Shown here piece after piece: positions 34,556-42,306 of a stretch of 64,000 nt of DNA. The notes beneath the pieces were generated by a model, which saw nothing but the letters and a program-made list of their open reading frames with translations, searched no databases and was not told the origin of the DNA. Within the stretch, counting starts at the first letter, position 1. Each line of letters begins with the position of its first letter. The DNA is from Streptomyces luteogriseus (GTDB lineage Bacteria > Actinomycetota > Actinomycetes > Streptomycetales > Streptomycetaceae). The stretch spans positions 5,704,001 through 5,768,000 of the forward strand of contig NZ_JACHMS010000001.1 in assembly GCF_014205055.1 (NCBI RefSeq). The letters are read 5' to 3'. The position numbers and the translations under genes are program-made.

Positions 34556-34594
34556 TCAGCAACAGAGAGTGCGACAGCTCGTGAGCGGGCTCAT
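34556..34594 (-). CDS. Cysteine-rich leader peptide of the sulfonate operon (12 residues)
   Basis: The ORF encodes MSPLTSCRTLCC and stops directly after a Cys-Cys pair; three of twelve codons are cysteine in a genome where Cys is rare. The ATG sits seven bases after the -10 candidate, so transcription probably starts at the A of ATG and the ORF is leaderless. Polycysteine leaderless ORFs are known cysteine-responsive attenuators in mycobacteria. Ribosome stalling at the Cys codons when cysteine is low would control read-through past the hairpin at 34518-34538 into ssuA. An overlapping 28-codon ORF in another frame has no Cys and is less attractive. Confidence 0.6.
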   Translation of the reverse strand: MSPLTSCRTLCC

Positions 34595-34601
34595 GAACAG
34601 G

Positions 34602-34631
34602 ATGTTCCTGGTCAGCGGCCTGGCCTGTCAA
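34602..34631 (-). promoter_or_regulatory. Promoter candidate for the sulfonate operon
   Basis: TTGACA (34626-34631, minus strand) is a perfect -35, separated by 18 bases from GAACAT (34602-34607), a weak -10. Seven further bases lead to the leader ATG. The promoter lies just after the ROK regulator stop codon (34649). Confidence 0.5.
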
Positions 34632-34648
34632 CATTCCGAGTTTCTGAA

Positions 34649-35848
34649 TTAAATAGCCTCAGGTGACGCGGCCAGCGGATCCCGGTAGAGGACATCGAGG
34701 GCCACCGAACCACCGGCCACCGCCGGCACGGAATCCGCGAAACTGATCGGCGAGACGGTCGCGGCGCGATCCGCCCCGACCTCCTCCCGCAGCGCGGCCA
34801 GACAGTCCTCCCGGTGCATGGCCCCGATCTCCGTCACGACCACCCGCTCCGGGTTGAGCACATCGAGCAGCAACCCCACCGCACGGCCCACCCGCCGCGA
34901 CCGCTCCCGCAGCAGCCCCGCGGCGACCGGGTCACCGGCCGCCGCCGCACCGACCACCTGCATCGGGTTCACCCCGTCGACGACGCCCGCCTCACGGGCC
35001 CGCCGGCACAGGGTCGCCTCGCTCAGCTCGACCTGGAGGCACCCCACCCGGCCGCAGTCGCAGGGCTCCGTGCCGCCCGGCACCGGCAGATGGGCGATCG
35101 TCCCCGCCTGGGAGCGCGGCCCGTGGTGCACCTCGTCATGGGTGGTGAACGCCGCGTCGACCATGTGGCCCGCGAACAGGTGCAGCACACTGCCGCTGCC
35201 CCGCACGCGCCCGAACAGCCGCTCCGCGTTCACCAACGCCCGCGCGTGCCCGTCCACATGGACCGGCAGTCCGGTGCGGGCCCCGAGCAGCTCCCGCACC
35301 GGCACCTCGCGCCAGCCCAGCAGCGGATGCTCCACGACGGTGCCCGAGTCCCGGTCCACCCAGCCGCCCGCGGCGAACCCGACCCCCAGCACCCTGCTGC
35401 CGGGAGCACCGGCGAGCAGCGCCACCAGCGCGTCGGCCGCCCGGGCCAGCACCCGGGCGGGCTCGGTGCCCTTGTGCCGCAACTCGCTCCGGGCCACGAC
35501 CCGTCCGCGCAGGTCCAGCAGCGCGACCGTGGTGTACGGCACCGCCACATGCACCCCGCCCACCACGAACCGGGTGTCGTCCAGGTCGACCGGCAGATGC
35601 GGCCGCCCCACACCCTTGGACCGCCGCGGCACGGTGGATTCGCGGATGAGTCCCAACTCGCTGAACCGGGCGCAGTAGTCGGTCACCGACGCGGGCGACA
35701 GGCCGGTCAGCCGGGCGATGGTGCTGCGCGCGACCGGTCCGTGCTCCAGCACGGACCGCAGGACGACGCTCGCGCTGGTGCGGCGCCGGTCGCTGTCGGC
35801 GACACGGGGGATGGGGGACGTCAGAAGGGGAGCCGCGGTACGGGGCAT
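34649..35848 (-). CDS. ROK-family transcriptional regulator
   Basis: A 399-residue repressor-type ROK protein. An N-terminal winged helix (VVLRSVLEHGPVARSTIARLTGLS, SVTDYCARFSELGLI) is followed by the actin-like sugar-kinase fold. The ROK zinc motif CDCGRVGCLQVE is present, and GVGFAAGGWVDRD corresponds to the second glycine-rich segment. ATG 35848 follows AGGAAG. It lies immediately upstream of the sulfonate operon in the same direction and is itself preceded by a leader ORF, so a role in regulating organosulfur or sugar-sulfonate (for example sulfoquinovose-like) use is plausible but inferred. Confidence 0.87.
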   Translation of the reverse strand: MPRTAAPLLTSPIPRVADSDRRRTSASVVLRSVLEHGPVARSTIARLTGLSPASVTDYCARFSELGLIRESTVPRRSKGVGRPHLPVDLDDTRFVVGGVHVAVPYTTVALLDLRGRVVARSELRHKGTEPARVLARAADALVALLAGAPGSRVLGVGFAAGGWVDRDSGTVVEHPLLGWREVPVRELLGARTGLPVHVDGHARALVNAERLFGRVRGSGSVLHLFAGHMVDAAFTTHDEVHHGPRSQAGTIAHLPVPGGTEPCDCGRVGCLQVELSEATLCRRAREAGVVDGVNPMQVVGAAAAGDPVAAGLLRERSRRVGRAVGLLLDVLNPERVVVTEIGAMHREDCLAALREEVGADRAATVSPISFADSVPAVAGGSVALDVLYRDPLAASPEAI

Positions 35849-35918
35849 GGGAATCTTCCTGGAGGCCGGTCCGACACTGCGCCGTCTGGATCGGCGGGCC
35901 GGATCCCTCCGCCCCGCC

Positions 35919-36005
35919 TCACCGAGGGCGGCGACAGGTGGCCGTGCCCTGGCGTCGCAGGTCGACATAGCGACGCGACGAGAAGTACCGGGCCTGGGCA
36001 ACCAT
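35919..36005 (-). CDS. HVDL-type putative leader peptide before the ROK gene (28 residues)
   Basis: A 28-residue peptide containing SSRRYVDLRRQGTATCRR. It fits the recurrent Streptomyces 'putative leader peptide' pattern RRHVDL-x-R-x5-CR found before sulfur-related genes (recalled from genome annotations). The ATG at 36005 lies seven bases after TAGCGT (36013-36018, minus strand), so it too may be leaderless. Its stop is 70 bases before the ROK start. A short CGCCG/CGGCG hairpin (35880-35896) lies in between. Confidence 0.6.
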   Translation of the reverse strand: MVAQARYFSSRRYVDLRRQGTATCRRPR

Positions 36006-36012
36006 GTTCGCG

Positions 36013-36041
36013 ACGCTAGCAAAACAGCCCCACACTGCCCA
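36013..36041 (-). promoter_or_regulatory. Promoter candidate for the leader-ROK transcript
   Basis: TAGCGT (36013-36018, minus strand) as -10, with TGGGCA (36036-36041) 17 bases upstream as a four-of-six match to -35. Spacing from the -10 to the leader ATG is seven bases, as in the sulfonate-operon leader. Confidence 0.42.
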
Positions 36042-36298
36042 GACGGCGACCGACGGGCGAGACGGCCACCCCGGTGCCTTTGGGGGAAACCTACAGAGGC
36101 CTGACTTCCGGCTCCCGTGCCGCACGGCACCTCATCACCGTGACCGGCATCACGCCTGACTCGCTGTAACCCGCACCCTTTGTTCGAAGCCGACCAACGG
36201 CCGGTCCCGCCCTTTGTGGACGGCTGACGGTGATCAGGGCGAGGGCGCTGGGATAGCGTCACGGTGTCCCGACCGGCCCTCACCCTCGCGGAGTCCCC

Positions 36299-36919
36299 AT
36301 GAGCACCGCTGCCGCCACACCCGCCCTCCCCCAAGAGCTCGACTCCGCTCGTTCAGGGGGGACCCCCATCGGACAGGTCCTCGCCGACCTGCTCCCCGCC
36401 TCCCGAGTCCGGGACGCGGCCCTCGTGCTCGGCGGCGCCGCGCTCACCGGCCTCGCCGCCCAGATCTCCGTGCCCGTGCCGGGCTCCCCGGTGCCGGTGA
36501 CCGGCCAGACCTTCGCCGCGCTGCTCGTCGGCACGTCCCTCGGCGCCGGCCGCGGCTTCCTCGCGCTCGCGCTGTACGCCGTGGCGGGCATCGCGGGCGT
36601 GCCGTGGTTCGCGCAGGGCACCTCGGGCGTCCTCCCCTCCTTCGGCTACATCCTCGGCATGATCCTCGCCTCCACCGTCGTCGGCGCCCTGGCCCGCCGC
36701 GGCGCCGACCGCTCGGTGCTGCGCACGGCCGGCACGATGCTGGTGGGCGAGGCGATCATCTACGCCGTCGGCGTGCCCTACCTGGCCCTCGCCACCGGCA
36801 TGTCCGCCACCGCCGCGATCGCGGCCGGCCTCACGCCGTTCCTCATCGGTGACGCGCTGAAGGCCGCCCTGGCCATGGGCGCCCTGCCGACGGCCTGGAA
36901 GTTCGCGAACAAGCGCTGA
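36299..36919 (+). CDS. bioY: Biotin transporter S-component BioY
   Basis: A 206-residue membrane protein, the biotin-binding subunit of an energy-coupling-factor transporter (it can also work alone). QISVPVPGSPVPVTGQTFAALLVG, GLALYAVAG-like helices and GVPWFAQGTSGVLPSFGYILG are diagnostic of BioY, with six helices predicted. ATG 36299 follows GGAG at 36290. No bioM/bioN is adjacent. The N-terminal segment (residues ~9-24) is encoded by a palindromic repeat, reported separately. A -10 candidate TAGCGT is at 36254-36259. Confidence 0.92.
   Translation: MSTAAATPALPQELDSARSGGTPIGQVLADLLPASRVRDAALVLGGAALTGLAAQISVPVPGSPVPVTGQTFAALLVGTSLGAGRGFLALALYAVAGIAGVPWFAQGTSGVLPSFGYILGMILASTVVGALARRGADRSVLRTAGTMLVGEAIIYAVGVPYLALATGMSATAAIAAGLTPFLIGDALKAALAMGALPTAWKFANKR
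36327..36362 (+). repeat. Palindromic repeat inserted in the bioY coding sequence
   Basis: TCCCCC-AA-GAGC ... GCTC-GTTCA-GGGGGGA forms an inverted repeat read through in frame as PQELDSARSGGTP. It closely resembles an interspersed Streptomyces palindrome (CCCCCAAGCTC...GAGCAGGGGGGACCCC, from memory) seen in many intergenic sites. I see no second copy in this window. Confidence 0.6.
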
Positions 36920-36938
36920 CATCACAGGCGTTGCGGAG

Positions 36939-36972
36939 AGGCCCGCCGGGGCGTGCTGCCCCCGGCGGGCCT
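36939..36972 (+). terminator. Terminator downstream of bioY
   Basis: AGGCCCGCCGGGG (36939-36951) pairs perfectly with CCCCGGCGGGCCT (36960-36972), 13 bp with an 8-base loop, followed by CTTTG. It begins 20 bases after the stop codon. Confidence 0.88.
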
Positions 36973-36975
36973 CTT

Positions 36976-37031
36976 TGCGTACTGCCCTCGGCAGGGCCTC
37001 TTCTGCGTACTGCCCCTCGGCGGGTCTCTCC
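36976..37031. repeat. Two imperfect tandem copies of a ~28-base repeat
   Basis: Two copies of TGCGTACTGCCC(C)TCGGC(A/G)GG(G/T)CTC follow each other directly after the bioY terminator (about 36976-37003 and 37004-37031), with a partial third (GCGTACG). No coding role is evident. Confidence 0.5.
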
Positions 37032-37058
37032 GCGTACGCGCGCAACCAGACGGCCGGT

Positions 37059-37784
37059 TCAGCCCTCCTGAACACCCGGGCGCCGCCGCTGCGACCACCA
37101 CAATCCGGCCACGCCCGCAGCGAGCAGCGACGCGCCGGCCGCGCCCAGCGGCAGCAGATCACGGGCCGGACCGGTCTTCGGCAGCTCCTTGCCGCCCGGG
37201 CCCGCCGGCTCGTTGTCGGTGCCGAGCAGCAGGGGCGTGGCCGGGGCGTCCGGCGACGGGTTGTTCGTGCCGAACGGCACCGGGCCCTGCTGCCAGAAGG
37301 TCTTCTTCCCGTCGCCCGTCTGCACGGGCAGACAGATCTTCCCGGTCTTGCCGAGGTCGAACGTCGCGTCGACGGCGTACGACTTGGACTTACCGGCCGC
37401 GAGATTGTCGATCGGGCATGCGAATCCGCTGTTCGAACCCTCCGGAAGTCCCTTCTCGGGTATCGCCGAACACCCTTCGACCCCCTTGACCACCAGCCCG
37501 TCGAAACCGACGACCAACAGCCTGATCTTCCCGCTGTCCTTGCTCCCCTCGTTCTTCACCGTGGCGGTAATCGCCGTCTTTTCGGAATCGTTGTCGACCG
37601 AGATCTTCCCGGGCAGTGTCGTCGTGAGCTTCACCCCTGCCGGTGCCGCGTCAACCGCCTTTCCCCCCTTGCCGCTTGCGGGTCCCTCGCCCTGTGCACC
37701 GGCCGTGCCGGAAAGGATCAACACCGCCGAGAAAGATGCCATGACCAGCGATACGGCGACCGCTGTCGTGTGACGAGAACTCAT
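37059..37784 (-). CDS. LPXTG-type cell-wall-anchored protein
   Basis: A 241-residue secreted protein. Signal peptide HTTAVAVSLVMASFSAVLILSG; a mature region of mostly beta character with paired cysteines (VEGCSAIP, GFACPID, GKICLPV). The sorting signal is LPKTG followed by LGAAGASLLAAGVAGLWW and a basic RRRPG tail, so it should be covalently attached to peptidoglycan by a sortase. ATG 37784 follows a G-rich ribosome site. Divergent from the Ser/Thr kinase. Ligand or function unknown. Confidence 0.83.
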   Translation of the reverse strand: MSSRHTTAVAVSLVMASFSAVLILSGTAGAQGEGPASGKGGKAVDAAPAGVKLTTTLPGKISVDNDSEKTAITATVKNEGSKDSGKIRLLVVGFDGLVVKGVEGCSAIPEKGLPEGSNSGFACPIDNLAAGKSKSYAVDATFDLGKTGKICLPVQTGDGKKTFWQQGPVPFGTNNPSPDAPATPLLLGTDNEPAGPGGKELPKTGPARDLLPLGAAGASLLAAGVAGLWWSQRRRPGVQEG

Positions 37785-37980
37785 GTTCGCCCCCCTTCCG
37801 TCCCCCAGTGCCGCGCCTGAATTCGCAGCACTGAAAGAGGTACCACAAGATTTCGCCGCACTATCCTGGTGCGGCACGAAGTGTGACCATTGTGTTTCAC
37901 TGGAGTCGGTCGCGGCGTCGTGGAGGGGGTGCAGCGGATTGCCGGGGAATACGAACAGCGGCGGTGTTCCAGGGGTATTG

Positions 37981-39969
37981 GTGACGGGACGCTATCGGTT
38001 GGTCGAAAGTATCGGCCAGGGGGGAATGGGGCGGGTGTGGCGAGCCGCCGACGAAATACTCGACCGGCAGGTCGCCGTCAAGGAAATGCGGATCGACGGT
38101 CTCGACGCGGAGGACAGCAGGACCCGCCGTGAACGGACCCTGCGTGAAGCCAGGGCCACGGCCCGGATCGACCATCCCAACGTCGTCCGGGTCTACGACG
38201 TGGTCGACGAAGGCGAACGGCTGTGGATCGTCATGGAGTTGGTGACGGGCCGCTCCCTCGAACGGATCCTCGCGGAGTCGGGCCCGCTGAGCCCCGGCGA
38301 CACGGCCCGCATCGGACTCGGTCTGGTCGCGGCACTGCGGCAGGTGCATGAACGCGGCGTACTGCACCGCGACATCAAGCCCGGAAACGTGCTCGTGGAG
38401 CACGCGAACGGGGTGGCCGGATCCCCGCGCGGCAACGGCACCGGTTCCGGCCACGGACGACGCGTCGTCCTCACCGACTTCGGCATCGCCGCGATCCAGG
38501 ACGCCAAGGCGCTCACGATGGTCGGCATGCTGGTCGGCTCGCCCGACTACATGGCCCCCGAGCGCATCTCCGGCCGCCCCCAGGGCCCGCCGTCCGACAT
38601 CTGGTCCCTCGGCGCGACCCTCTGCGCGGCCCTGGGCGGCCGTTCCCCGTTCTCCCGGGACACCACACTGGCGACCCTGCACGCGGTTCTGTACGAGGAG
38701 CCTGAACTCCCCGCCTCGTCGGGCCCGTTGCGGGACATCCTGACGTCCCTGCTGGCGAAGGAACCTTCTGCCCGACCGGACCTGGAGGCCTTGGAAACGG
38801 CGCTGGAGCCGGTGGCGTATCCGGCGCAGGCACCGACGCCGACGGTCGCGGTGGGGCTGGGGGGCTCGGAACCGGCAGGGGAAGGGGAGCCGGAAGGGGG
38901 AGGGGCACCGGAGGAGGAGCCGGAAGCGAGGCTCGCGTCGGACGGCGTTTCCGCTCCGGGCGCGTGGCCCGTGCCCGCCGCCGCGTCGGAAACCCTCGGG
39001 GGACGACCACCGGGCCCTGAGCCGCAGTCGCGGACACCTCTCCCCACGCCCCCTCACGACTCACCCACTCCAGTCCGTACCCCGGCACCACGGGACCCTC
39101 GCCGACCCGCGCCCGGGGAAGCCGGGGACGTCGCGGAAGCCACGGAAGCCGGCGCGACGATCCAGCCGGTGACGGCCCGTTCCGAAGGCCGGACCGGTGG
39201 CGCCACCCACCGCCCGAGCCCCGACTCCCTCACCCGCGCCCAGGCGGAGACCGAGCACCGCCCCCACCCCGCACCCCTGCCCATGCCGCCCGGCGAACTC
39301 CCCGGGCCGCCCGCCCCGGCCGCACCCCGCTCCCGCCCCCGTCGCCGTACGGTGCTCACCGCCGCGGCAGCCACCCTCGCCACGGCCGGCACGATCGTGG
39401 GAATCCTGCTGGCGACGTCATCGGGCTCACCGGACGGGGACGACACTCCCCACGCGGGCTCCTCGGCATCCGCGCCGGCCGCCACCGGGGGATCCGGGGA
39501 CACCACCTCCTCGCCCACCGTCGAGGGCACCACCCGGCCGCAGACCCTGCCGCCCGGCACGCACCGGGAGGCCGGCGGGTTCGCCTGGGCGACGCCCCAC
39601 GGCTGGCGGCGGGACGTGAAGACGGGCGCGGAGGTGCACTACACCTCCCCGGACGGATCCCAGGAACTGGTCGGCAAGTCCTCCCTGGCCCGCGGCGACC
39701 TGCTGGAGACCTGGCAGACCTCGGAGCGCAACGCCCACCAGGGCCAGGACTACCGCAAGGTCCGCCTGGAGGAGACGACGTTCCGCGGACACCCGGCGGT
39801 GGTCTGGGAGTACACGTTCACGCTGAAGGGCGTCCACTGGCACGCCCGCCTGCTCGGCTTCAACGTGACCGGCAAGTCGTACCAGGTCAACACGTGGTAC
39901 GAGGCCGGGATCGAGCAGGAGGCACTCGCCACCTACGAGAAGGTGAAGGACAGCTTCACGGTGCTGTAG
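37981..39969 (+). CDS. Membrane-anchored Ser/Thr protein kinase
   Basis: A 662-residue Hanks-type kinase. The kinase domain (about residues 5-275) has P-loop GQGGMGRV (12-19), catalytic Lys34, HRDIKPGN (129-136), DFG (166-168) and APE (YMAPERI). A long Pro/Glu-rich linker (about 290-445) leads to one membrane helix near residues 453-480 and an extracellular domain of ~120 residues (FAWATPHGWRRDVKTGAEVHY) resembling other Streptomyces sensor tails. GTG 37981 follows AGGGGT; a TTG near 37939 is an alternative. Substrates unknown. Confidence 0.88.
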   Translation: MTGRYRLVESIGQGGMGRVWRAADEILDRQVAVKEMRIDGLDAEDSRTRRERTLREARATARIDHPNVVRVYDVVDEGERLWIVMELVTGRSLERILAESGPLSPGDTARIGLGLVAALRQVHERGVLHRDIKPGNVLVEHANGVAGSPRGNGTGSGHGRRVVLTDFGIAAIQDAKALTMVGMLVGSPDYMAPERISGRPQGPPSDIWSLGATLCAALGGRSPFSRDTTLATLHAVLYEEPELPASSGPLRDILTSLLAKEPSARPDLEALETALEPVAYPAQAPTPTVAVGLGGSEPAGEGEPEGGGAPEEEPEARLASDGVSAPGAWPVPAAASETLGGRPPGPEPQSRTPLPTPPHDSPTPVRTPAPRDPRRPAPGEAGDVAEATEAGATIQPVTARSEGRTGGATHRPSPDSLTRAQAETEHRPHPAPLPMPPGELPGPPAPAAPRSRPRRRTVLTAAAATLATAGTIVGILLATSSGSPDGDDTPHAGSSASAPAATGGSGDTTSSPTVEGTTRPQTLPPGTHREAGGFAWATPHGWRRDVKTGAEVHYTSPDGSQELVGKSSLARGDLLETWQTSERNAHQGQDYRKVRLEETTFRGHPAVVWEYTFTLKGVHWHARLLGFNVTGKSYQVNTWYEAGIEQEALATYEKVKDSFTVL

Positions 39970-39979
39970 GCACATGAAA

Positions 39980-40019
39980 GGGGCCTGTGGGGCGTGCGGT
40001 TGCACGCCCCACAGGCCCC
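39980..40019. terminator. Bidirectional terminator between kinase and permease
   Basis: A perfect 18-bp stem (39980-39997 with 40002-40019) closed by a GGTT loop lies between the convergent kinase and amino-acid permease genes. Confidence 0.88.
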
Positions 40020-40050
40020 CGTTCACGACGAACGGCGAGCGGCCGGAGGA

Positions 40051-41541
40051 TCAGCCGGCCGACACCTCGCTGCGCTCCTCACCCTGGGTCTGCGGGGCAC
40101 CGGCGGCCGGACGTCCCCCGCGCACCCCCTTCTTCACGAAGGCGATGACGAGCACCACGGCCGCGACGAGCAGCGACAGCAGGATGGTCTGGCGCCCGTC
40201 GTGCTCGGTGTCGGTGAGCATGTAGCCGAGGATGAACACGATCAGCGCGGCGGTCGCCCAGGTCAGATACGGGTACAGCCACATCTTCACCACGAGCTTC
40301 TCGGGCGCCTCGGCCTTGATGATCTTCCGCATGCGCAGCTGGGAGAAGCAGATCACCAGCCACACGAACAGGGCGACCGCGCCACTGGAGTTCACGAGGA
40401 AGAGGAAGACGGAGTCCGGGAACTTGTAGTTGAAGAAGACGGCCACGAAGCCGAAGGCGACGGAGGCCAGGATCGCCGTGCGCGGCACGCCGTTGGAGGT
40501 CGTGCGGGCGAAGGCCTTCGGCGCGTCGCCGCGCTGGCCGAGGGAGAAGGCCATGCGGGAGGCGGTGTAGAGACCGGAGTTGAGACAGGACAGCACCGAG
40601 GTCAGCACGATGAAGTTCATGATCTGACCGGCGTGCGCGATGCCGAGGGAGTCGAGCGCGGCGACGTAGGAGCCGTCCTTGGCGATGGACTTGCTGTCCC
40701 AGGGGAGCAGGCACACGACGACGGCGATCGAGCCGAGGTAGAAGACGGCGACACGCCAGATGATGCTGTTGGTGGCCTTGGTGACGGCCTGCTGCGGGTT
40801 CTCGGACTCACCGGCGGCCAGGGTGGCGATCTCGCTGCCCATGAAGGAGAAGACGACGAGCAGCACACCGGTGAGGATGGCGCCGGCCCCGTTGGGCAGG
40901 AAGCCGCCGTGCGCGGTGAGGTTGCTCAGCCCGGCCTGCTCGCTGTCCACACCCGGCAGCAGCCCGAAGACGGCCAGCCCGCCGACGATGATGAACGCGG
41001 CGATGGCGACGACCTTGATGCCCGCGAACCAGAACTCGAACTCGCCGTAGGAGCCGACGGAGACCAGGTTCGTGGCGGTCAGCACCAGCATCACGATCAG
41101 GGCCCAGCCCCATTGGGGCACGGCCGGTATCCACCCCTCGAGGATCACGGCTCCCGCGGTCGCTTCGACGGCGAGCACGACGACCCAGAAGAACCAGTAC
41201 AGCCAGCCGATGGAGAAACCGGCCCAGGACCCCAGCGCCCGGTCGGCGTGCGCGGAGAAGGAACCCGAGGTGGGGTTCGCGGCCGACATCTCACCGAGCA
41301 TCCGCATCACCAGCACCACGAGCGTGCCGACGAGGGCGTACGACAGCAGGATGCCGGGCCCGGCGGTGGCGATACCGGAGCTGGACCCCACGAAGAGTCC
41401 GGCGCCGATGACACCGCCGATGGCGATCATCGAGAGATGCCGGTTCTTGAGTCCGGCCTGCAGCCCGGAGCCCTCGGCTCCGGGTTCTCCGGGCCCTCCG
41501 GGGTCGTTTCCGGTCTTGTTCATGGTCGGCTGCGAGGTCAT
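40051..41541 (-). CDS. Amino-acid permease (APC superfamily)
   Basis: A 496-residue inner-membrane symporter with about 12 helices. HLSMIAIGGVIGAGLFVGSS and PTSGSFSAHADRALGSWAGF mark the amino-acid transporter family of CycA/GabP/AnsP type. It is a close relative of the permease at 27988-29370, sharing several motifs such as ESENP and EFEFWFA. ATG 41541 follows AAAGGAAA. The upstream region holds two palindromes and is probably regulated. Confidence 0.9.
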   Translation of the reverse strand: MTSQPTMNKTGNDPGGPGEPGAEGSGLQAGLKNRHLSMIAIGGVIGAGLFVGSSSGIATAGPGILLSYALVGTLVVLVMRMLGEMSAANPTSGSFSAHADRALGSWAGFSIGWLYWFFWVVVLAVEATAGAVILEGWIPAVPQWGWALIVMLVLTATNLVSVGSYGEFEFWFAGIKVVAIAAFIIVGGLAVFGLLPGVDSEQAGLSNLTAHGGFLPNGAGAILTGVLLVVFSFMGSEIATLAAGESENPQQAVTKATNSIIWRVAVFYLGSIAVVVCLLPWDSKSIAKDGSYVAALDSLGIAHAGQIMNFIVLTSVLSCLNSGLYTASRMAFSLGQRGDAPKAFARTTSNGVPRTAILASVAFGFVAVFFNYKFPDSVFLFLVNSSGAVALFVWLVICFSQLRMRKIIKAEAPEKLVVKMWLYPYLTWATAALIVFILGYMLTDTEHDGRQTILLSLLVAAVVLVIAFVKKGVRGGRPAAGAPQTQGEERSEVSAG

Positions 41542-41574
41542 GGAACGGATTTCCTTTGCGCCGGGGAGCTGTAC

Positions 41575-41586
41575 TTCCGTACGGAA
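41575..41586. promoter_or_regulatory. 12-bp perfect palindrome before the permease
   Basis: TTCCGTACGGAA lies 34-45 bases upstream of the permease start. A candidate operator half of a two-site arrangement with 41637-41661. Confidence 0.4.
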
Positions 41587-41636
41587 CCGAGCGAGCCGCA
41601 CGAAAGGGGTGTTTCGCGGCATGCCGGTGTACGGGG

Positions 41637-41661
41637 GGCTCGTACGAGCGGTGTACGAGCC
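41637..41661. promoter_or_regulatory. Inverted repeat GGCTCGTAC-N7-GTACGAGCC
   Basis: A perfect 9-bp inverted repeat with a 7-base spacer, about 100 bases upstream of the permease gene on the minus strand. The size and symmetry suit a dimeric regulator, but no regulator gene is adjacent. Confidence 0.5.
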
Positions 41662-41820
41662 GGTCCAGTGAATCGGAGGCGAACGAATAGGAGAACCTTT
41701 GAATCCAGATTGTTACTTGAGGTTTTCCTGAGGTTCAGTAATGCGGCTCACATTCGCCTCGGGTTTTCATGAGCGCCACCCCGCGCGCCTTCCCCGAAAC
41801 ACCCGTGTCACACTCGTCCC

Positions 41821-42306
41821 ATGCGCGTGTACCTCGGCTCGGACCATGCGGGCTACGAACTCAAGAACCACCTCGTCGAGTGGCTGAAGGAGGCGGGTCA
41901 CGACCCCGTCGACTGCGGCCCGCACATCTACGACGCCCAGGACGACTACCCGCCCTTCTGCCTCCGGGCGGCGGAGCGCACGGCAGCGGACCCCGACGCC
42001 CTCGGCGTCGTCATCGGCGGCTCGGGCAACGGCGAGCAGATCGCCGCGAACAAGGTCAAGGGCGTCCGTGCGGCCCTCGCGTGGAGCGAGGAGACGGCGT
42101 CCCTGGGCCGCCAGCACAACAACGCGAACGTCGTCGCGGTGGGCGCGCGCATGCACTCGCAGGACGAGGCGACGAAGTTCGTGGAGACCTTCCTCGCCAC
42201 GCCGTTCTCCGGTGACGAACGTCACATCCGCCGGATCGACATGCTGTCGGCCTACGAAACCACCGGCGACCTGCCCCCGATCCCGCCGCACCACCCGCAG
42301 CAGTAG
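41821..42306 (+). CDS. rpiB: Ribose-5-phosphate isomerase B-type protein
   Basis: A 161-residue RpiB/LacAB-family isomerase interconverting ribose-5-phosphate and ribulose-5-phosphate. VYLGSDHAGYELKNHL and VIGGSGNGEQIAANKV match the actinobacterial RpiB type, in which the Glu of NGEQ replaces the catalytic Cys of the E. coli enzyme. RQHNNANVVAVGARM is the substrate loop. ATG 41821 lacks a ribosome site and may be leaderless. Divergent from the permease. Confidence 0.9.
   Translation: MRVYLGSDHAGYELKNHLVEWLKEAGHDPVDCGPHIYDAQDDYPPFCLRAAERTAADPDALGVVIGGSGNGEQIAANKVKGVRAALAWSEETASLGRQHNNANVVAVGARMHSQDEATKFVETFLATPFSGDERHIRRIDMLSAYETTGDLPPIPPHHPQQ

Noticed and set aside
34543..34627. A 28-codon leader ORF (minus strand) overlapping the Cys-rich 12-codon ORF in another frame
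   Set aside because: It has no Cys codons and its ATG lies within the -35 element, so it would not be on the predicted transcript.
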